In this document: piece by piece, positions 38,806-48,604 of the stretch
Position numbering within the stretch: position 1 is the stretch's first letter
How the letters are laid out: each line of letters starts with the position of its first letter
Source of the DNA: Clostridium sartagoforme AAU1
GTDB taxonomy: Bacteria > Bacillota > Clostridia > Clostridiales > Clostridiaceae
NCBI RefSeq assembly: GCF_000401215.1
Contig: NZ_ASRV01000205.1
Location: forward strand, 1 to 63,469
DNA: 63,469 bases
Direction: 5' to 3'
Program-made: the position numbers and the translations under genes
The notes under the pieces: model-generated
What the model was told of the DNA's origin: nothing
The model's database searches: none
What the model saw: only the letters and a program-made list of their open reading frames with translations

Positions 38806-39660
38806 ATGGCTATTTTTAGAACAGTAAAAAATAAAAACTATTCAATAATGCATAATGGATTTTTAACTGATAACAGGTTAAGTATGAAGGCTAAAGGGTT
38901 ACTAGCATATTTTTTAAGTAAGCCTGATGATTGGGAATTTTATAGCAATGAAATAACTAAAAACTGTAGGGATGGAAAAGATAGTATAGCCACAGGTATT
39001 AAGGAGCTTGTAAATGTTGGATATATAGAAAGGTTTTATAAAAGAAATGAAAATGGAAGGTTTGAAGGTGGCTATGAATACTTAGTATATGAAACAACAT
39101 CACATAAGGAAAAGTTTTTCATTGAGGAAAGTACAGAAGCGGAAAAGTCCAAAGTGGAAAATACAGTTTCGGAATTAACCAAAATGGATTTTGCCAATTC
39201 GGAGAATCCGCCCCTACTAAATACTGAATATATACTAAGTACTGAATATAAACTAAATACTAAAACACCACCACCAACTGAATATAAACTAAATACTGAT
39301 AGTCATGAAAAAAATAATAATATAGGTACAAATAAAATTAATAAAGAAGAGTGGTGGAGGAGTAGTAATAAAGATATATATGAATTTTATATAAATAATG
39401 GCTTTGGAAAAATAAACAGTGTAATAATAGATGTCTTAGATCACAATATAAAAAAATACTCAAAAGAAGCTATTAAGATAGCTATGATAGAAGCAATTAA
39501 AAATAATAAATATACATTAAGCTATGTTGAGGGGATATTAAATAAAAGTAAGGGAAAATTTAGAGGTAAAAAAGGGGAGTTTAAAATTGGAGATAGTACA
39601 TCAAGTGATGAAGGACACATTAGAGAAGAAGGATATATCCTTGACATTGATGACTTGTAA
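38806..39660 (+). CDS. DnaD-like phage replisome organiser
   Basis: 284 residues. The N-terminal winged helix begins with FRTVKNKNYSIMHNGFLTD and LSMKAKGLLAYFLSKPDDW, typical of phage replication initiators. A Thr/Lys-rich linker with repeated EYKLNT units joins a DnaD-like C-terminal domain (IYEFYINNGFGKIN...YVEGILNKSKGKF). It would load the helicase loader encoded next, whose start overlaps its end. Confidence 0.85.
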   Translation: MAIFRTVKNKNYSIMHNGFLTDNRLSMKAKGLLAYFLSKPDDWEFYSNEITKNCRDGKDSIATGIKELVNVGYIERFYKRNENGRFEGGYEYLVYETTSHKEKFFIEESTEAEKSKVENTVSELTKMDFANSENPPLLNTEYILSTEYKLNTKTPPPTEYKLNTDSHEKNNNIGTNKINKEEWWRSSNKDIYEFYINNGFGKINSVIIDVLDHNIKKYSKEAIKIAMIEAIKNNKYTLSYVEGILNKSKGKFRGKKGEFKIGDSTSSDEGHIREEGYILDIDDL

Positions 39661-40411
39661 AACTTGTGGAGATAATATTGAAAAATTAGTTCAGCTCTTT
39701 GGGAAAACAATTAAAGTTAATATTATATGCAGCTGCAGAAAGAAAGAGCTAGAAGAAAAGCATAAAGCAATAGAAAAAGAAGAAAAGAATCAAAGGCTTA
39801 AAACCATTAAGAAAAACTCACTAATGGAAAAAAGCTTTTATAATAAAACCTTTGAAAATTGGGATTTTGAAAAAGGTGATAGAAAGCTTTATAACTTAGG
39901 AATTAAATATATTGAGAACTTTAAAGAGATAAAAGAAGAGGGACTAGGCTTATTAATAACAGGTGGAGTAGGGAATGGGAAAAGCTATTTATCCTTTGCT
40001 ATTGCAAATGGACTTTTAAAAAAAGGTGTGCCAGTAGTTTGTATTAGCATAAATGGATTACTAGAAAGAATAAAAGAAACTTATTCAACCTGGGGAAAAG
40101 AAGGCGAATGGGAAATAATAAAACTTCTAGGAAATGCAGATCTTTTAGTAATAGACGATTTAGGAACAGAACAAAATACTGAATGGAGCATATCAAAAAT
40201 TTACACCATCATAGATAGTAGATATAGAAATAAACTGCCAACAGTAGTTACAACAAACTATCCAGTCGACATATTAAAAGATAGGTATGGAGAAAGAACA
40301 GTGGACAGGCTGATAGAAATGTGTACAACCATTGAAAGTAAAGGAAACAGCATTAGAAAAATCAATGCATTAGAAAATAGAGATAACCTAAGAAATTTAC
40401 TTAAGGAATAG
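39641..40411 (+). CDS. DnaC/IstB-like helicase loader ATPase
   Basis: 256 residues from TTG 39641, 8 bases after AGAAGGA; ATG 39650 is the next option. An N-terminal zinc ribbon (CKTCGDN...CSCRKK) is followed by an AAA+ core with Walker A (TGGVGNGKSYL), Walker B (LLVIDDLGTE) and sensor region (VVTTNYPVD). It forms the replication module with the DnaD-like protein. Confidence 0.9.
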   Translation: MTLMTCKTCGDNIEKLVQLFGKTIKVNIICSCRKKELEEKHKAIEKEEKNQRLKTIKKNSLMEKSFYNKTFENWDFEKGDRKLYNLGIKYIENFKEIKEEGLGLLITGGVGNGKSYLSFAIANGLLKKGVPVVCISINGLLERIKETYSTWGKEGEWEIIKLLGNADLLVIDDLGTEQNTEWSISKIYTIIDSRYRNKLPTVVTTNYPVDILKDRYGERTVDRLIEMCTTIESKGNSIRKINALENRDNLRNLLKE

Positions 40412-40425
40412 AGAGGTGTATGGGT

Positions 40426-41220
40426 ATGGAAAAGAATTTAACAGTAATTATGGAAAGAGCAGTACTTGGGAAGAATTTTAAAATCTATGGTACTTATGAA
40501 AACCCATTGTTTTTGGCAAAGGATGTTGCTACATGGATTGATTATTCTATTAGTAATGTTAGTAAGTTAGTAAATGTAGTAGATGAAGAAGAAAAGGTTC
40601 GTAACATTATTACTACCCCTGGAGGTAATCAAGAAACATGGTTTTTAACAGAGGATGGATTATATGAAGTATTGATGCAAAGTAGAAAACCTATAGCTAA
40701 AGCATTTAAAAAAGAAGTTAAGTTGATACTTAAAGATATAAGAAAAAATGGTATGTATGTAAATTCAAAGCTTTTAGATGATATGTTAGAAAATCCAGAG
40801 TTTTCAATAACTATGCTACAAAAATTAAAGGTAGAAAAAGAAAATCAAAAAACATTAACTAAAGCTATAGAAGAGCAAAAGCCAAAGGTTGTATTTGCAG
40901 ATGCAGTTACAATATCATCATCTACTATTCTAGTTGGTGAACTTGCAAAGCTTATTAAACAAAACGGAGTGGATATTGGTCAAAATAGACTATTTCAATG
41001 GCTTAGAGATAATGGATATTTAATCAAGAAAAAAGGTGTTGATTATAATATGCCAACTCAAAGAGCCATGGAGCTTGAATTATTTAAAGTTAAAGAAATA
41101 ATTATAACTAAAAATAATGGCCAAAATGAAATAAGCAAAACTACAAAGGTAACAGGCAAAGGACAAATATATTTTATAAATAAGTTTATTATTGGAGGTT
41201 CTTATGGATACAGCAATTAA
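40426..41220 (+). CDS. Phage antirepressor (BRO-N and KilAC domains)
   Basis: 264 residues. BRO-N domain at the N-terminus (FLAKDVATWIDYS...WFLTEDGLYEVLMQSRKPIAKAF) and a phage antirepressor C-terminal domain (VGELAKLIKQNGVDIGQNRLFQWLRDNGYL). It probably interferes with the repressor or acts as a DNA-binding regulator. ATG 40426 follows GAGAGGTG. Confidence 0.9.
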   Translation: MEKNLTVIMERAVLGKNFKIYGTYENPLFLAKDVATWIDYSISNVSKLVNVVDEEEKVRNIITTPGGNQETWFLTEDGLYEVLMQSRKPIAKAFKKEVKLILKDIRKNGMYVNSKLLDDMLENPEFSITMLQKLKVEKENQKTLTKAIEEQKPKVVFADAVTISSSTILVGELAKLIKQNGVDIGQNRLFQWLRDNGYLIKKKGVDYNMPTQRAMELELFKVKEIIITKNNGQNEISKTTKVTGKGQIYFINKFIIGGSYGYSN

Positions 41221-41713
41221 TATAAATAGTCCAGTTTTTAAATGTTTACTAAATGATATAGATGAAGAAATAAAAAGATGCTTAGGCCATGTAATAGGAA
41301 ATAGCTTTGAAGGGGCAGAAATTAATGTAAAGCTAATTATAGATATTCCTGAAACAGAAAGGGAAGTTCCTATGGTTGATGAAGATGGAGAAATTACATG
41401 TAGAATATATAAATATAGAAAACCAAATATACAACATAAAGTAACATCAACACTAAAGAAACAGTACAAGCGTCAAGGGTGCTATACAGAAAATAAAGCA
41501 GTTGTAGAAAGGGATGGAGAATATTTAGCAGTAGCTATAGAAGAAGAGGAACCACTATTGTTAGTAGGAGATAAAAATTTTATTGTTGACTAAGATTTAA
41601 TCACTAAGTTAAATGAAAATGTTGCAAGAATTAAATTAAGAAAGAAGCCCCAATATGATAGAATATTAAAAGTTGAGCCTGGTAATAATCTAGAATTAGA
41701 TGAAACAGTATAA
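41204..41713 (+). pseudogene. Unknown phage early protein with an in-frame stop
   Basis: ATG 41204 follows TTGGAGG. The frame runs 129 codons, meets TAA at 41591-41593 and then stays open for 39 more codons with coding character (DLITKLNENVARIKLRKK). So either the protein ends at 129 residues or a single nonsense change has split a 169-residue protein. It starts inside the end of the antirepressor gene. The family is unknown to me. Confidence 0.6.
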
Positions 41714-41729
41714 AAAGTTTAAACACTAG

Positions 41730-41960
41730 AGGGACAAGCCACTACCATAGGCTCTTAGTGGCCCAAGCTCATATTGGGATATTCTTTGTCAATAAAAAAA
41801 TTTATTTAAAAGAATATTCAGAGTTTTATCTAAGAGCATTTATTCCGCTATGTCTATGAGGCTTGCCCGAGTGGACAGAAGCAAATATACATCTAAAGGT
41901 TAAATAACAAGAAAATGTCCTTTGATAAATATCAAAGGTGGGCCCCTTTAGGGAGTTCAA
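41730..41960 (+). ncRNA. Structured non-coding stretch upstream of element R1 copy A
   Basis: Contains a GCCACTA/TAGTGGC hairpin (about 41,739-41,763), a long-range pairing of GGGACAAGCC (41,732) with GGCTTGCCC (41,861), a perfect CCTTTGATA-AA-TATCAAAGG hairpin and GGGCCC. The segment TTGCCCGAGTGG resembles a tRNA D-arm, but no full tRNA fold can be drawn. It could be the 5' domain of a larger RNA whose 3' part is R1. Confidence 0.4.
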
Positions 41961-42086
41961 ATGCAGAAACATGATAATAATAGTTTAGTGGCAATAAAAT
42001 ATTTGGCTTTAAATTCTTATTTAGATGGAACAGCTGTAGCTAGTACACCTAAATGTGAATTTAAAGGTAGCACATATAAGATATAA
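41961..42086 (+). CDS. Possible 41-residue peptide ending in the conserved ALNSYL-GTAVAS segment
   Basis: ATG 41961 follows AGGGAG. The product reads MQKHDNNSLVAIKYLALN... The last half matches the end of a broken frame at 50,657-50,953 (VAIKKLALNSYLGGTAVAS), with synonymous changes in the VAI codons that suggest coding. The same DNA can also fold as a CTTTAAATTC/GAATTTAAAG hairpin, so RNA function is an alternative. Confidence 0.35.
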   Translation: MQKHDNNSLVAIKYLALNSYLDGTAVASTPKCEFKGSTYKI

Positions 42087-42097
42087 ATGAAAAGAAA

Positions 42098-42327
42098 ACA
42101 ATGAAAGACCTATGCCAGCACCTTGTGCGCTAGTATAGGTTTTTCTTTGTGATAAGTATGAATCATTTATAGTTATATAGAGCACTGCACCCTGTCGGGT
42201 ACCCAAATAAAGTACTAGTATTATGCTTAGAGATACTTGCGGCATAAAGGGTTCGATTTTGAGAAACCTCTATGCTGCTAGTAGAGCTAGCTAATGACCT
42301 GTCCTTTTTTTGTGACAGTTAAGGTGC
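42098..42327 (+). ncRNA. Structured RNA element R1, copy A
   Basis: 230 bases starting AACAATGAAAG. Parts: hairpin CCTAT..GCAC-CTT-GTGC..ATAGG; a closing stem GCACC-CTGTC paired with GACAG-TTAA-GGTGC at the 3' end; inside it hairpin GCATAAAG/CTCTATGC with a GGGTTCGA loop edge, and GCTAG/CTAGC; then a U7 tract. Copies B and C keep the stems with compensating changes (GCAC:GTGC becomes GTAC:GTAC, GCACC:GGTGC becomes GCCCC:GGGGC). It ends 138 bases before the helicase gene. Confidence 0.8.
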
Positions 42328-42464
42328 AAAGTGGTTGGTTGTATATTTTTGGTAAATATAATAAAATAGAATTAAAATTATAGAATGGAGTATAAAAATT
42401 CTAAAGGTAAATGAATTTATTAAATCATAAAGTATATTCTTACATAGATATTAAGGAGGCAATT

Positions 42465-45254
42465 ATGGAGTTTGAAGTCTTAAAGGACCTTAATGATGAG
42501 CAAAAGGAAGCTGTAACATCAACGGAAGGGTATGTACGTGTGATAGCAGGGGCTGGTAGCGGTAAAACAAAAGCATTAACAAGTAGATATATATATCTTG
42601 TAAAAGAGTTAGGGATTTCAACAGCTAACATTTTATGTGTAACCTTCACAAATAAAGCGGCAAAAGAAATGAAAAAACGTATACGTAATATTATTGGAGA
42701 TAATGACACAGGTTTGATTTGTACATTTCATAGTTTTTGTAGACAACTATTAAGGGAAGATATTCATGTAATAAATTATCCAAGTAATTTTATTGTAATG
42801 GATACAGAAGATATGAGTTCAGTATTGAAAATTGTGTACGAACAAGCAAATATAACTTCAAGACAATATACTTTTTCTAATTCTAAAGATATGATAGGTA
42901 TAAGAAAAGGAAGGATGGAGCACATACCATATATACTAGAGATGGATAGTAATGTATTAAAACAAAAATTCATATCTTCAGAAAACATTGATGATAAAAT
43001 ATTTTTTGGGTATCTGTATCAACAAAGAAAAAGCTTTAATTTAGATTTCAATGATTTAATTACGATTGCATTATATATATTAAATACTTTTCAAGAGAAA
43101 CGAGAAAAGTGGCAAAAAAGATTAGAGTATGTTATGGTAGATGAATTTCAAGATGTTAGTTCATCACAATATGTAATTGCAAGCTTACTAAGTGAGTATC
43201 ATAAAAACTTATTCGTTGTTGGGGATCCAGATCAAACTATTTATTCATGGAGAGGGGCATGTATTGAATTTATATTAAATTTTGATAAGCAATTTTCAAA
43301 TGTTAAAACAATAATAATGAACACAAATTATCGCTCTAGTGAAAATATTTTAAACGCATCGAATTCTTTAATAAATAAAAATGAAAAGAGAATAAAGAAG
43401 GAATTAAGAGCTATTAAAAAATCTAAAATTCCAGTAATTTATAATCACTCTAAAACAATATATGATGAAGCAAGATGGATTAGTAATCAAATAAAAGAAA
43501 TTATAAAATCAGGAAATAAATATAATGATGTATGTATATTGTATAGAGCTCATTATGTATCTAGAAGTATTGAAGAAATATTAATAAAAGAAAAAATGCC
43601 GTATGTTTTATATAGTGGAGTAGGATTTTATGAGAGAAAGGAAATAAAAGACGTACTAAGTTATTTAAGGATGATCGTATTTGAAGATGATTTATCATTA
43701 ATTCGTATAATTAATGAGCCAAAGAGGAATTTTGGAAAGAAGCGAATGGAAATAATCCGAACATATTCTGAAAAAAATAATTGCTCATTATTTAATGCTT
43801 TAAAGTACAATATTGAAGATAAACTTATTTTAAAAAGTAAAGTAAGTGAATTTGTCGATTTAGTAGAAAAATATCAAAAAATATATAAAGAGATGACAAT
43901 AACAGATCTATTAACAGCAGTATTGAATGATAGCGGGTATGAAGCTATGTTGAGACAGAGTGGAGAAGATGAGCGTCTAGATAATCTAGCGGAGTTAAAG
44001 AGTTCTATTGTAGATTATGAAAGTAGTGCTGGAGAAGAGACATCTTTAGAAGATTATTTACAAGAAATTGCTTTATATTCAAATTCTGATATGAAGGAAG
44101 AGCAAGATAAAATAAAAATGATGACTATTCATACTGCAAAAGGATTAGAGTTTCCATATGTATTTATTTGTGGTTTAAATGAGGGAATATTTCCAAGTCA
44201 AAGAGCAAATACACAAGATAAGTTAGAAGAAGAACGTAGATTGGCTTATGTTGGATATACACGCGCTGAAAATGCATTGTTTTTAAGTGAATCTGAAGGT
44301 TTTAACTATGATGGTTCATGTCGCTATCCATCAAGATTTATTTTCAATACTGATAAGAGATATTTAAATTATACTGTTAAGTTAGATAAAAACTTAATAG
44401 AGGATGCGAATGATTTCATTAATATTACCGAAAAAAAATTAAAAGGAACTAACGATATAAAATTTAAAATTGGAGATAAGATAATTCATAATATATTTGG
44501 GGTAGGTACTATAAAAGAGATTAATAGTGAAAATCTATTGTACATTATTAAATTTGATAAGACTACAACTAATAGAAGTATTAGATTTTCAGCAAAATTG
44601 TCAGAGGATAACAATAATATTAATTCTAATTTTATTTCGAATAATGATGACTCAAAAATAAGAGCAGAGCAAGAGAAAGAAAGAAGAGAGAAAGAAGAAA
44701 AAATAAGAGCTGAGCAAGAGGAAGTAAGGAGAAAGAAAGAAGATAAAATAAGAGCAGAACAAGAGGAAGCAAGGAGAATAGAAGAAGATAGATTAATGGC
44801 AATACTAGAAGCTGTGAAAAGCATAAAAGAAGAGAATTTAAGAGCGGAACAAGAGAAGGTAAGGAGAGAGAAAGAAGAAAAAATAAGAGCGGAGCAAGAG
44901 GAAGCAAGGAGAAGGAAAGAAGAAAAAATAAGAGCAGAAGAAGAGAAAGTAAGGAGAATAGAAGAAGATAGATTAATGGCAATACTAGAAGCTGTGAAAA
45001 GCATAAAAGAAGAAAAATTAAGAGCTGAACAGGAGGAAGTAAGGAGAAGAGAAGAAGAAGATGAAGTTAAAAGACTTGATGAAAAGAGATTAAAAATAGA
45101 ACAAGAAAAAAAAGAGATAGTAAATGCTATTAGAAAACATGAAGAAATAATTAATAAAAATAAGTATACCTTTTTTGGAAAAGGTGTAAGAATGAAAAAA
45201 CACTCAAAAGAGCAAATTATTATATTGAAAACTAAATTAAATATGTTTAAATAA
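42465..45254 (+). CDS. UvrD/PcrA-like helicase with a long repeated coiled-coil tail
   Basis: 929 residues. Superfamily 1A helicase: Walker A GAGSGKT (29-35), Ia FTNKAAKEM, II DEFQD (226-230), III GDPDQTIYSWRGA, IV NYRSSENIL, V MTIHTAKGLEFPYVF, VI VGYTRAENALF. A Tudor-like PcrA C-terminal domain (FKIGDKIIHNIFGVGTI) starts near residue 665. Unlike PcrA it continues with 2.2 copies of a 60-residue Glu/Arg/Lys coiled-coil repeat (about 731-864) and a short basic end. ATG 42465 follows AAGGAGG. Alone in its module, so probably a defence or replication accessory. Confidence 0.9.
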   Translation: MEFEVLKDLNDEQKEAVTSTEGYVRVIAGAGSGKTKALTSRYIYLVKELGISTANILCVTFTNKAAKEMKKRIRNIIGDNDTGLICTFHSFCRQLLREDIHVINYPSNFIVMDTEDMSSVLKIVYEQANITSRQYTFSNSKDMIGIRKGRMEHIPYILEMDSNVLKQKFISSENIDDKIFFGYLYQQRKSFNLDFNDLITIALYILNTFQEKREKWQKRLEYVMVDEFQDVSSSQYVIASLLSEYHKNLFVVGDPDQTIYSWRGACIEFILNFDKQFSNVKTIIMNTNYRSSENILNASNSLINKNEKRIKKELRAIKKSKIPVIYNHSKTIYDEARWISNQIKEIIKSGNKYNDVCILYRAHYVSRSIEEILIKEKMPYVLYSGVGFYERKEIKDVLSYLRMIVFEDDLSLIRIINEPKRNFGKKRMEIIRTYSEKNNCSLFNALKYNIEDKLILKSKVSEFVDLVEKYQKIYKEMTITDLLTAVLNDSGYEAMLRQSGEDERLDNLAELKSSIVDYESSAGEETSLEDYLQEIALYSNSDMKEEQDKIKMMTIHTAKGLEFPYVFICGLNEGIFPSQRANTQDKLEEERRLAYVGYTRAENALFLSESEGFNYDGSCRYPSRFIFNTDKRYLNYTVKLDKNLIEDANDFINITEKKLKGTNDIKFKIGDKIIHNIFGVGTIKEINSENLLYIIKFDKTTTNRSIRFSAKLSEDNNNINSNFISNNDDSKIRAEQEKERREKEEKIRAEQEEVRRKKEDKIRAEQEEARRIEEDRLMAILEAVKSIKEENLRAEQEKVRREKEEKIRAEQEEARRRKEEKIRAEEEKVRRIEEDRLMAILEAVKSIKEEKLRAEQEEVRRREEEDEVKRLDEKRLKIEQEKKEIVNAIRKHEEIINKNKYTFFGKGVRMKKHSKEQIIILKTKLNMFK
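44659..45057 (+). repeat. 180-bp tandem repeat inside the helicase gene
   Basis: Period of exactly 180 bases: the stretch starting at 44,772 (AGGAGAATAGAAGAAGATAG) recurs at 44,952, and 44,663 onward matches 44,843 onward. It encodes a 60-residue unit containing EEDRLMAILEAVKSIKEE. Near-identity over 60 bases suggests recent duplication. Confidence 0.9.
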
Positions 45255-45333
45255 CTATAGCAAACTAAGTGGGGTAAGAAGTTCGTGGGATAAACATTTT
45301 TAGGTACAAGCAATATGTTAAATTGAAGTTTAT

Positions 45334-45412
45334 TGGTGCAGTGGTGCTACAGAAGAAAAGAGATTATCCATCGTAAGTTGCTACTATCCTTTTTTGTGAC
45401 AGTTAATATGCC
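45334..45412 (+). ncRNA. Partial copy E of element R1
   Basis: Only the 3' signature is clear: CTACTATCCTTTTTTGTGACAGTTAATATGCC matches in pattern the R1 end (CCTGTCC-T6-GTGACAGTTAAGGTGC). The 5' hairpin is absent. It lies 80-160 bases past the helicase gene and 150 bases before the next frame. Confidence 0.45.
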
Positions 45413-45561
45413 AGAAAATGAAATTGTAGTTATATTATTAAATAGATAATTAATGGTAATAATCCAACTAATAAGATTGAAAGAGGCAAGAAAAAAGGAA
45501 AAAGGAAATCAGAATATCGGTCTATAAAATACTTTAAAAATAATGATGGTGAGAATTAATT

Positions 45562-45879
45562 ATGGAGAGGGAATATTTTATATCAGTTCCTTTAAATCAA
45601 GATAGTATTGAAGAATGTAATTATTGGCAACAAAATTCTAAAAACATAAAGGTTTATACGTTAAAAGAAAAAGAGTTTGATTAAATATATGAGACTGGAA
45701 TATTTGACTATATAAACAATAAATGCGATATTTTAATTGATGTTTATGAATCAGAAGAAGTTAAAGGTGATAATTTAAATAAAGCATTAAAAATTGCAAA
45801 AGATAGAGAATGTGAAGTATTAATACAAGCTTTAGAATTAGCAATAGAAAAGAATACATTAGTTGGATTAGACTTTTAA
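45562..45879 (+). pseudogene. Small acidic protein of unknown function with an in-frame stop
   Basis: ATG 45562 opens a frame (MEREYFISVPLNQDS...) that meets TAA at codon 38 and continues in the same frame with coding character to 45879 (YETGIFDYINNKCDILIDVYESEE). The total would be 105 residues. A lysine-rich coding fragment (KGKRKSEYRSIKYF) lies just upstream without a start. A terminator follows. No family recognised. Confidence 0.45.
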
Positions 45880-45881
45880 TG

Positions 45882-45915
45882 AGCACTTACTTAGATAAAG
45901 AGTAGGTGCTTTTAT
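45882..45915 (+). terminator. Rho-independent terminator
   Basis: Stem AGCACTTACT / AGTAGGTGCT followed by TTTTATT. Confidence 0.8.
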
Positions 45916-45940
45916 TATGTTTAAAATTAAGGAGGAATAA

Positions 45941-46066
45941 ATGAGCTAAACAATTATAAAAGAAGAACCAACACAAAGGAAAAAGTTAGATAGTAAATTC
46001 GAAAGCAAACTTCACCTAGTAGCACCTCTGGGTGTCCAATGTTTGCTTAGTGCAAGTACTAGCTAA
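45941..46066 (+). pseudogene. Short frame with a stop at codon 3
   Basis: GGAGG precedes ATG AGC TAA, after which the frame stays open for 38 codons (TIIKEEPTQRKKLDSKFESK...). The good ribosome site suggests a small gene lost by one nonsense change, though its end overlaps the R1 fragment D. Low certainty. Confidence 0.3.
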
Positions 46067-46101
46067 TGCTCTGACCTTTTTTTGGTGACAGTTAAAGTGC
46101 T
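46021..46101 (+). ncRNA. Partial copy D of element R1
   Basis: AGCACCTCTGGGTG at the 5' side, CTAGCTAATG in the middle and CTGACC-T7-GGTGACAGTTAAAGTGCT at the 3' end follow the R1 order. The outer pairing AGCAC/GTGCT is kept while the inner hairpins are shortened. It lies 190 bases before the next gene. Confidence 0.55.
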
Positions 46102-46292
46102 CTTAAATTAAAAGAGAAAATTAAAACCTTTTATTAGGAAAATTGTTACAATATGATATAATTGTTTGGTATATGAGAGTTAACTATTGGTAGTATATAT
46201 AATAAATAGTATTTAAAATACTATGATTTTATAAAGAAACGTAACTTGTTATTGTTTACACTTATAACACTTCATTTAAAGGAGGATGAGTT

Positions 46293-47128
46293 TTGGAGAA
46301 TAAAAGCAAGAGAAAAATTTATAATGGGTTGTTAAAATCAAAAGCTATAGTTAAAACTGCTGCTGGTGGAGCATTAAGTTTAGTTGATCCAACAGGTGTT
46401 TTGGCAGAAGGGCAAAAAAAGGTATTGACGTTTTAATTAATAAAATTGCAAATGAATTTGATACACGAAAGTTAACAGAACTTGAAAGTGATAGAGTAAA
46501 AGAGGTTATGGTTTCTGCTATTGAAAAGATAGAAAAAAATCTTTTAGAAGGAAAAGTTATACGTGATGATAATTTCTTTTATGACGAATTTAATGATATA
46601 AGTGATGGCGAGGAAATTTTTGAGGCGATAATAATTTCATCACAAAGAGAAGCACAAAAAATGAAACTAAAATTTTATGGTAATTTACTTGCTAATATGG
46701 GATTTTGCAAGGAACTTAGCAGTGATGAGGCTATACAGATTATAAGTTTTGCAGAAAGATTAAGTTATAGGCAATGTTTATTATTGACTGCTATATTTAT
46801 TAATACTGCGCAATATCGTGTATCCGGAAAGGCTAGTTTTTTGGCTAATAAGTTCATAACCGATGGTATGGAAAAAAATATACCATTTGATAGGATTTCT
46901 TTATATCAAGATGTTTTAGAGCTATATAGAATGGGATTGGTTTTTGAAGTAAATGGAAATCTACTATTAACTATTGGACAGGTTAATTTACATTCAATTA
47001 TAGTTGGTGGAATAGGAGATAAAATAGTTACATTAATGGAATTAGATAGGGTAATGGATAATGAATATACAGAGAATCATATTAATGATTTTATTAAATT
47101 ACTGACTGTTATAAAGAATGAAAATTAA
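46293..47128 (+). pseudogene. Unknown cargo protein, about 278 residues, frameshifted
   Basis: TTG 46293 follows AAGGAGG and reads MENKSKRKIYNGLLKSKAIV with a small-residue hydrophobic patch (TAAGGALSLVDPTG). The frame breaks in the A7 run at 46414-46420; one more A joins it to the frame ending at 47128. The body is helical and mostly soluble. No known motif was found. It is first of a group with the TPR gene and the 48,812 gene. Confidence 0.6.
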
Positions 47129-47217
47129 AAAATTAGTCTGAGAAATGAAAACTAAAGTGATATTAATAATTAGTTTATTTTACAAAAGGTATATATAAAT
47201 TAAATGGAGATGAGATT

Positions 47218-48542
47218 ATGGATGTTTTAGGTTTTGTAATTAGTGTATTTAGTGGAGTTGTTGGAAATAGCGTATATAATTTTATTACGGAAGAGGATAT
47301 TGAGTTAAAATTAACAAGAATATATCATTTGGTTGAGAATTTGTTTTGTGAAAAATATGGAAATAAATATGGAGATTATTCAAATAGCTTTCTGCTAGGC
47401 AAGAGAATATTCATTATATAATTAACTCATTTAATTATAATGAAAAAGATTTATTAGATGGTAATGGATTTAACACAAATTCTATTGAGGGTGAAATTGA
47501 AATAGCCAATAAGGAGGATATTGATTGGTTTATAGAGAGATTAAAAAAGGAGATAAAAAATGATAGGGAGCTAGAAAGGTTATTGCAAGAAAAAGAACAT
47601 ATTATAGAACAAAAAAATATTCATAAAGATATAACACATATGCATATGAACCTTGAAGAAAAAATTAATCAATTAATTGCTTCTCAACAAAATGATTTAG
47701 ATATTAATTATAATGAAATAATTGAAATATATGAAGAGAAGGATCATAATGAGCAGGAATTTAGATTAATTACATGGTTAAATAAAAATAAGGGCCATAA
47801 GGAAGGTGTTATATTAAAAGCTTATATTGCCTATGATAGAGAAGAATGGAGTTTGGCATATAAGTTATATAAATATGTGGTTGATATATATAGTGAAGAG
47901 TTTGAATTTAATAATACATTAGGATTAATATATGAAAAATTAGGTGATTATAAAAAAGCAGAAGAGAAGTATATTTTGCTTTTAAATCATGATTACAATA
48001 ACTTATTTGGATTATTCAACTTGGGAAATTTATATTATAAAGTATATAGTAATGTTAAAAAAGCGTTATATTATTTATTAAGAGCTAAAGATATAGAACC
48101 AGAGGATAGTGAAATTTTAAATAATATTGGTGTTATTTATAAAGAATTAGGAGATTATGAATTAGCAAAGGAATATTTTGAATTAGGAATGAAATATTCA
48201 TCTAATAATCCATTGCCATTTTTAAATATGGGCGAGTTATATATGGATGTGCTTAATAAATATGATGATGCAATTATTTGTTTTAAACAATACCTGAAGT
48301 TTCCAGCTAAACAAAAAGATAAGATTTATAATGTGCTTGGGTTAATTTATGGAAGCGTTGTATATAAAGATAGAGATAAAGCAATAGACTATTTTAATGA
48401 AGCTTTAAAAATTAATCCTTACTTAAAAGAAGCTAAAATTAATTTAGAGATTATAAAAGGTAGTGATTTGTATTTCGATAATTTGCTGACATTTTCAGGG
48501 GATAGAGAAATAGACTTATTGAAACAAGGATATGTTCAATAA
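47218..48542 (+). pseudogene. TPR-repeat protein, frameshifted near the N-terminus
   Basis: ATG 47218 follows GGAGATGAG. The first 57 residues (FVISVFSGVVGNSVYNFI) are in one frame, and one more T at 47389-47391 restores the rest (SARQENIHYIINSF...), total about 441 residues. The C-terminal half holds at least five TPR units, for example FNNTLGLIYEKLGDYKKAEE and LNNIGVIYKELGDYELAKEY. TPR arrays with a short N-terminal module are common sensors in bacterial defence systems. Confidence 0.7.
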
Positions 48543-48604
48543 TAAAGATGACTTATATTTAAGTTATTGTACAAAGCATTTTCACATGGAAGTTTCTTCA
48601 GCAA

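Noticed and set aside
41855-41960. A possible Ser/Leu tRNA, because of TTGCCCGAGTGG and a later GTTCAAAT
   Set aside because: No acceptor stem or anticodon arm can be formed at proper spacing and the T-arm does not pair, so no tRNA is called.
42021-42245. A 74-codon minus-strand frame overlapping R1 copy A, with a similar frame of the same length at 50,909-51,133
   Set aside because: The two frames look alike because the DNA copies are alike. Neither has a ribosome site, copy C breaks the frame, and the base changes follow stem pairing on the + strand, including a G-U pair.
42098-42327. A group I or group II intron as explanation for R1
   Set aside because: I could not find the group II domain V pattern or the conserved group I P7 core, and no intron-encoded protein is nearby.
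44486-45313. A 275-codon minus-strand frame rich in Ser and Leu
   Set aside because: It is the antisense of the Glu/Arg/Lys coiled-coil repeat of the helicase. The repeat alone explains its length and it has no start signals.
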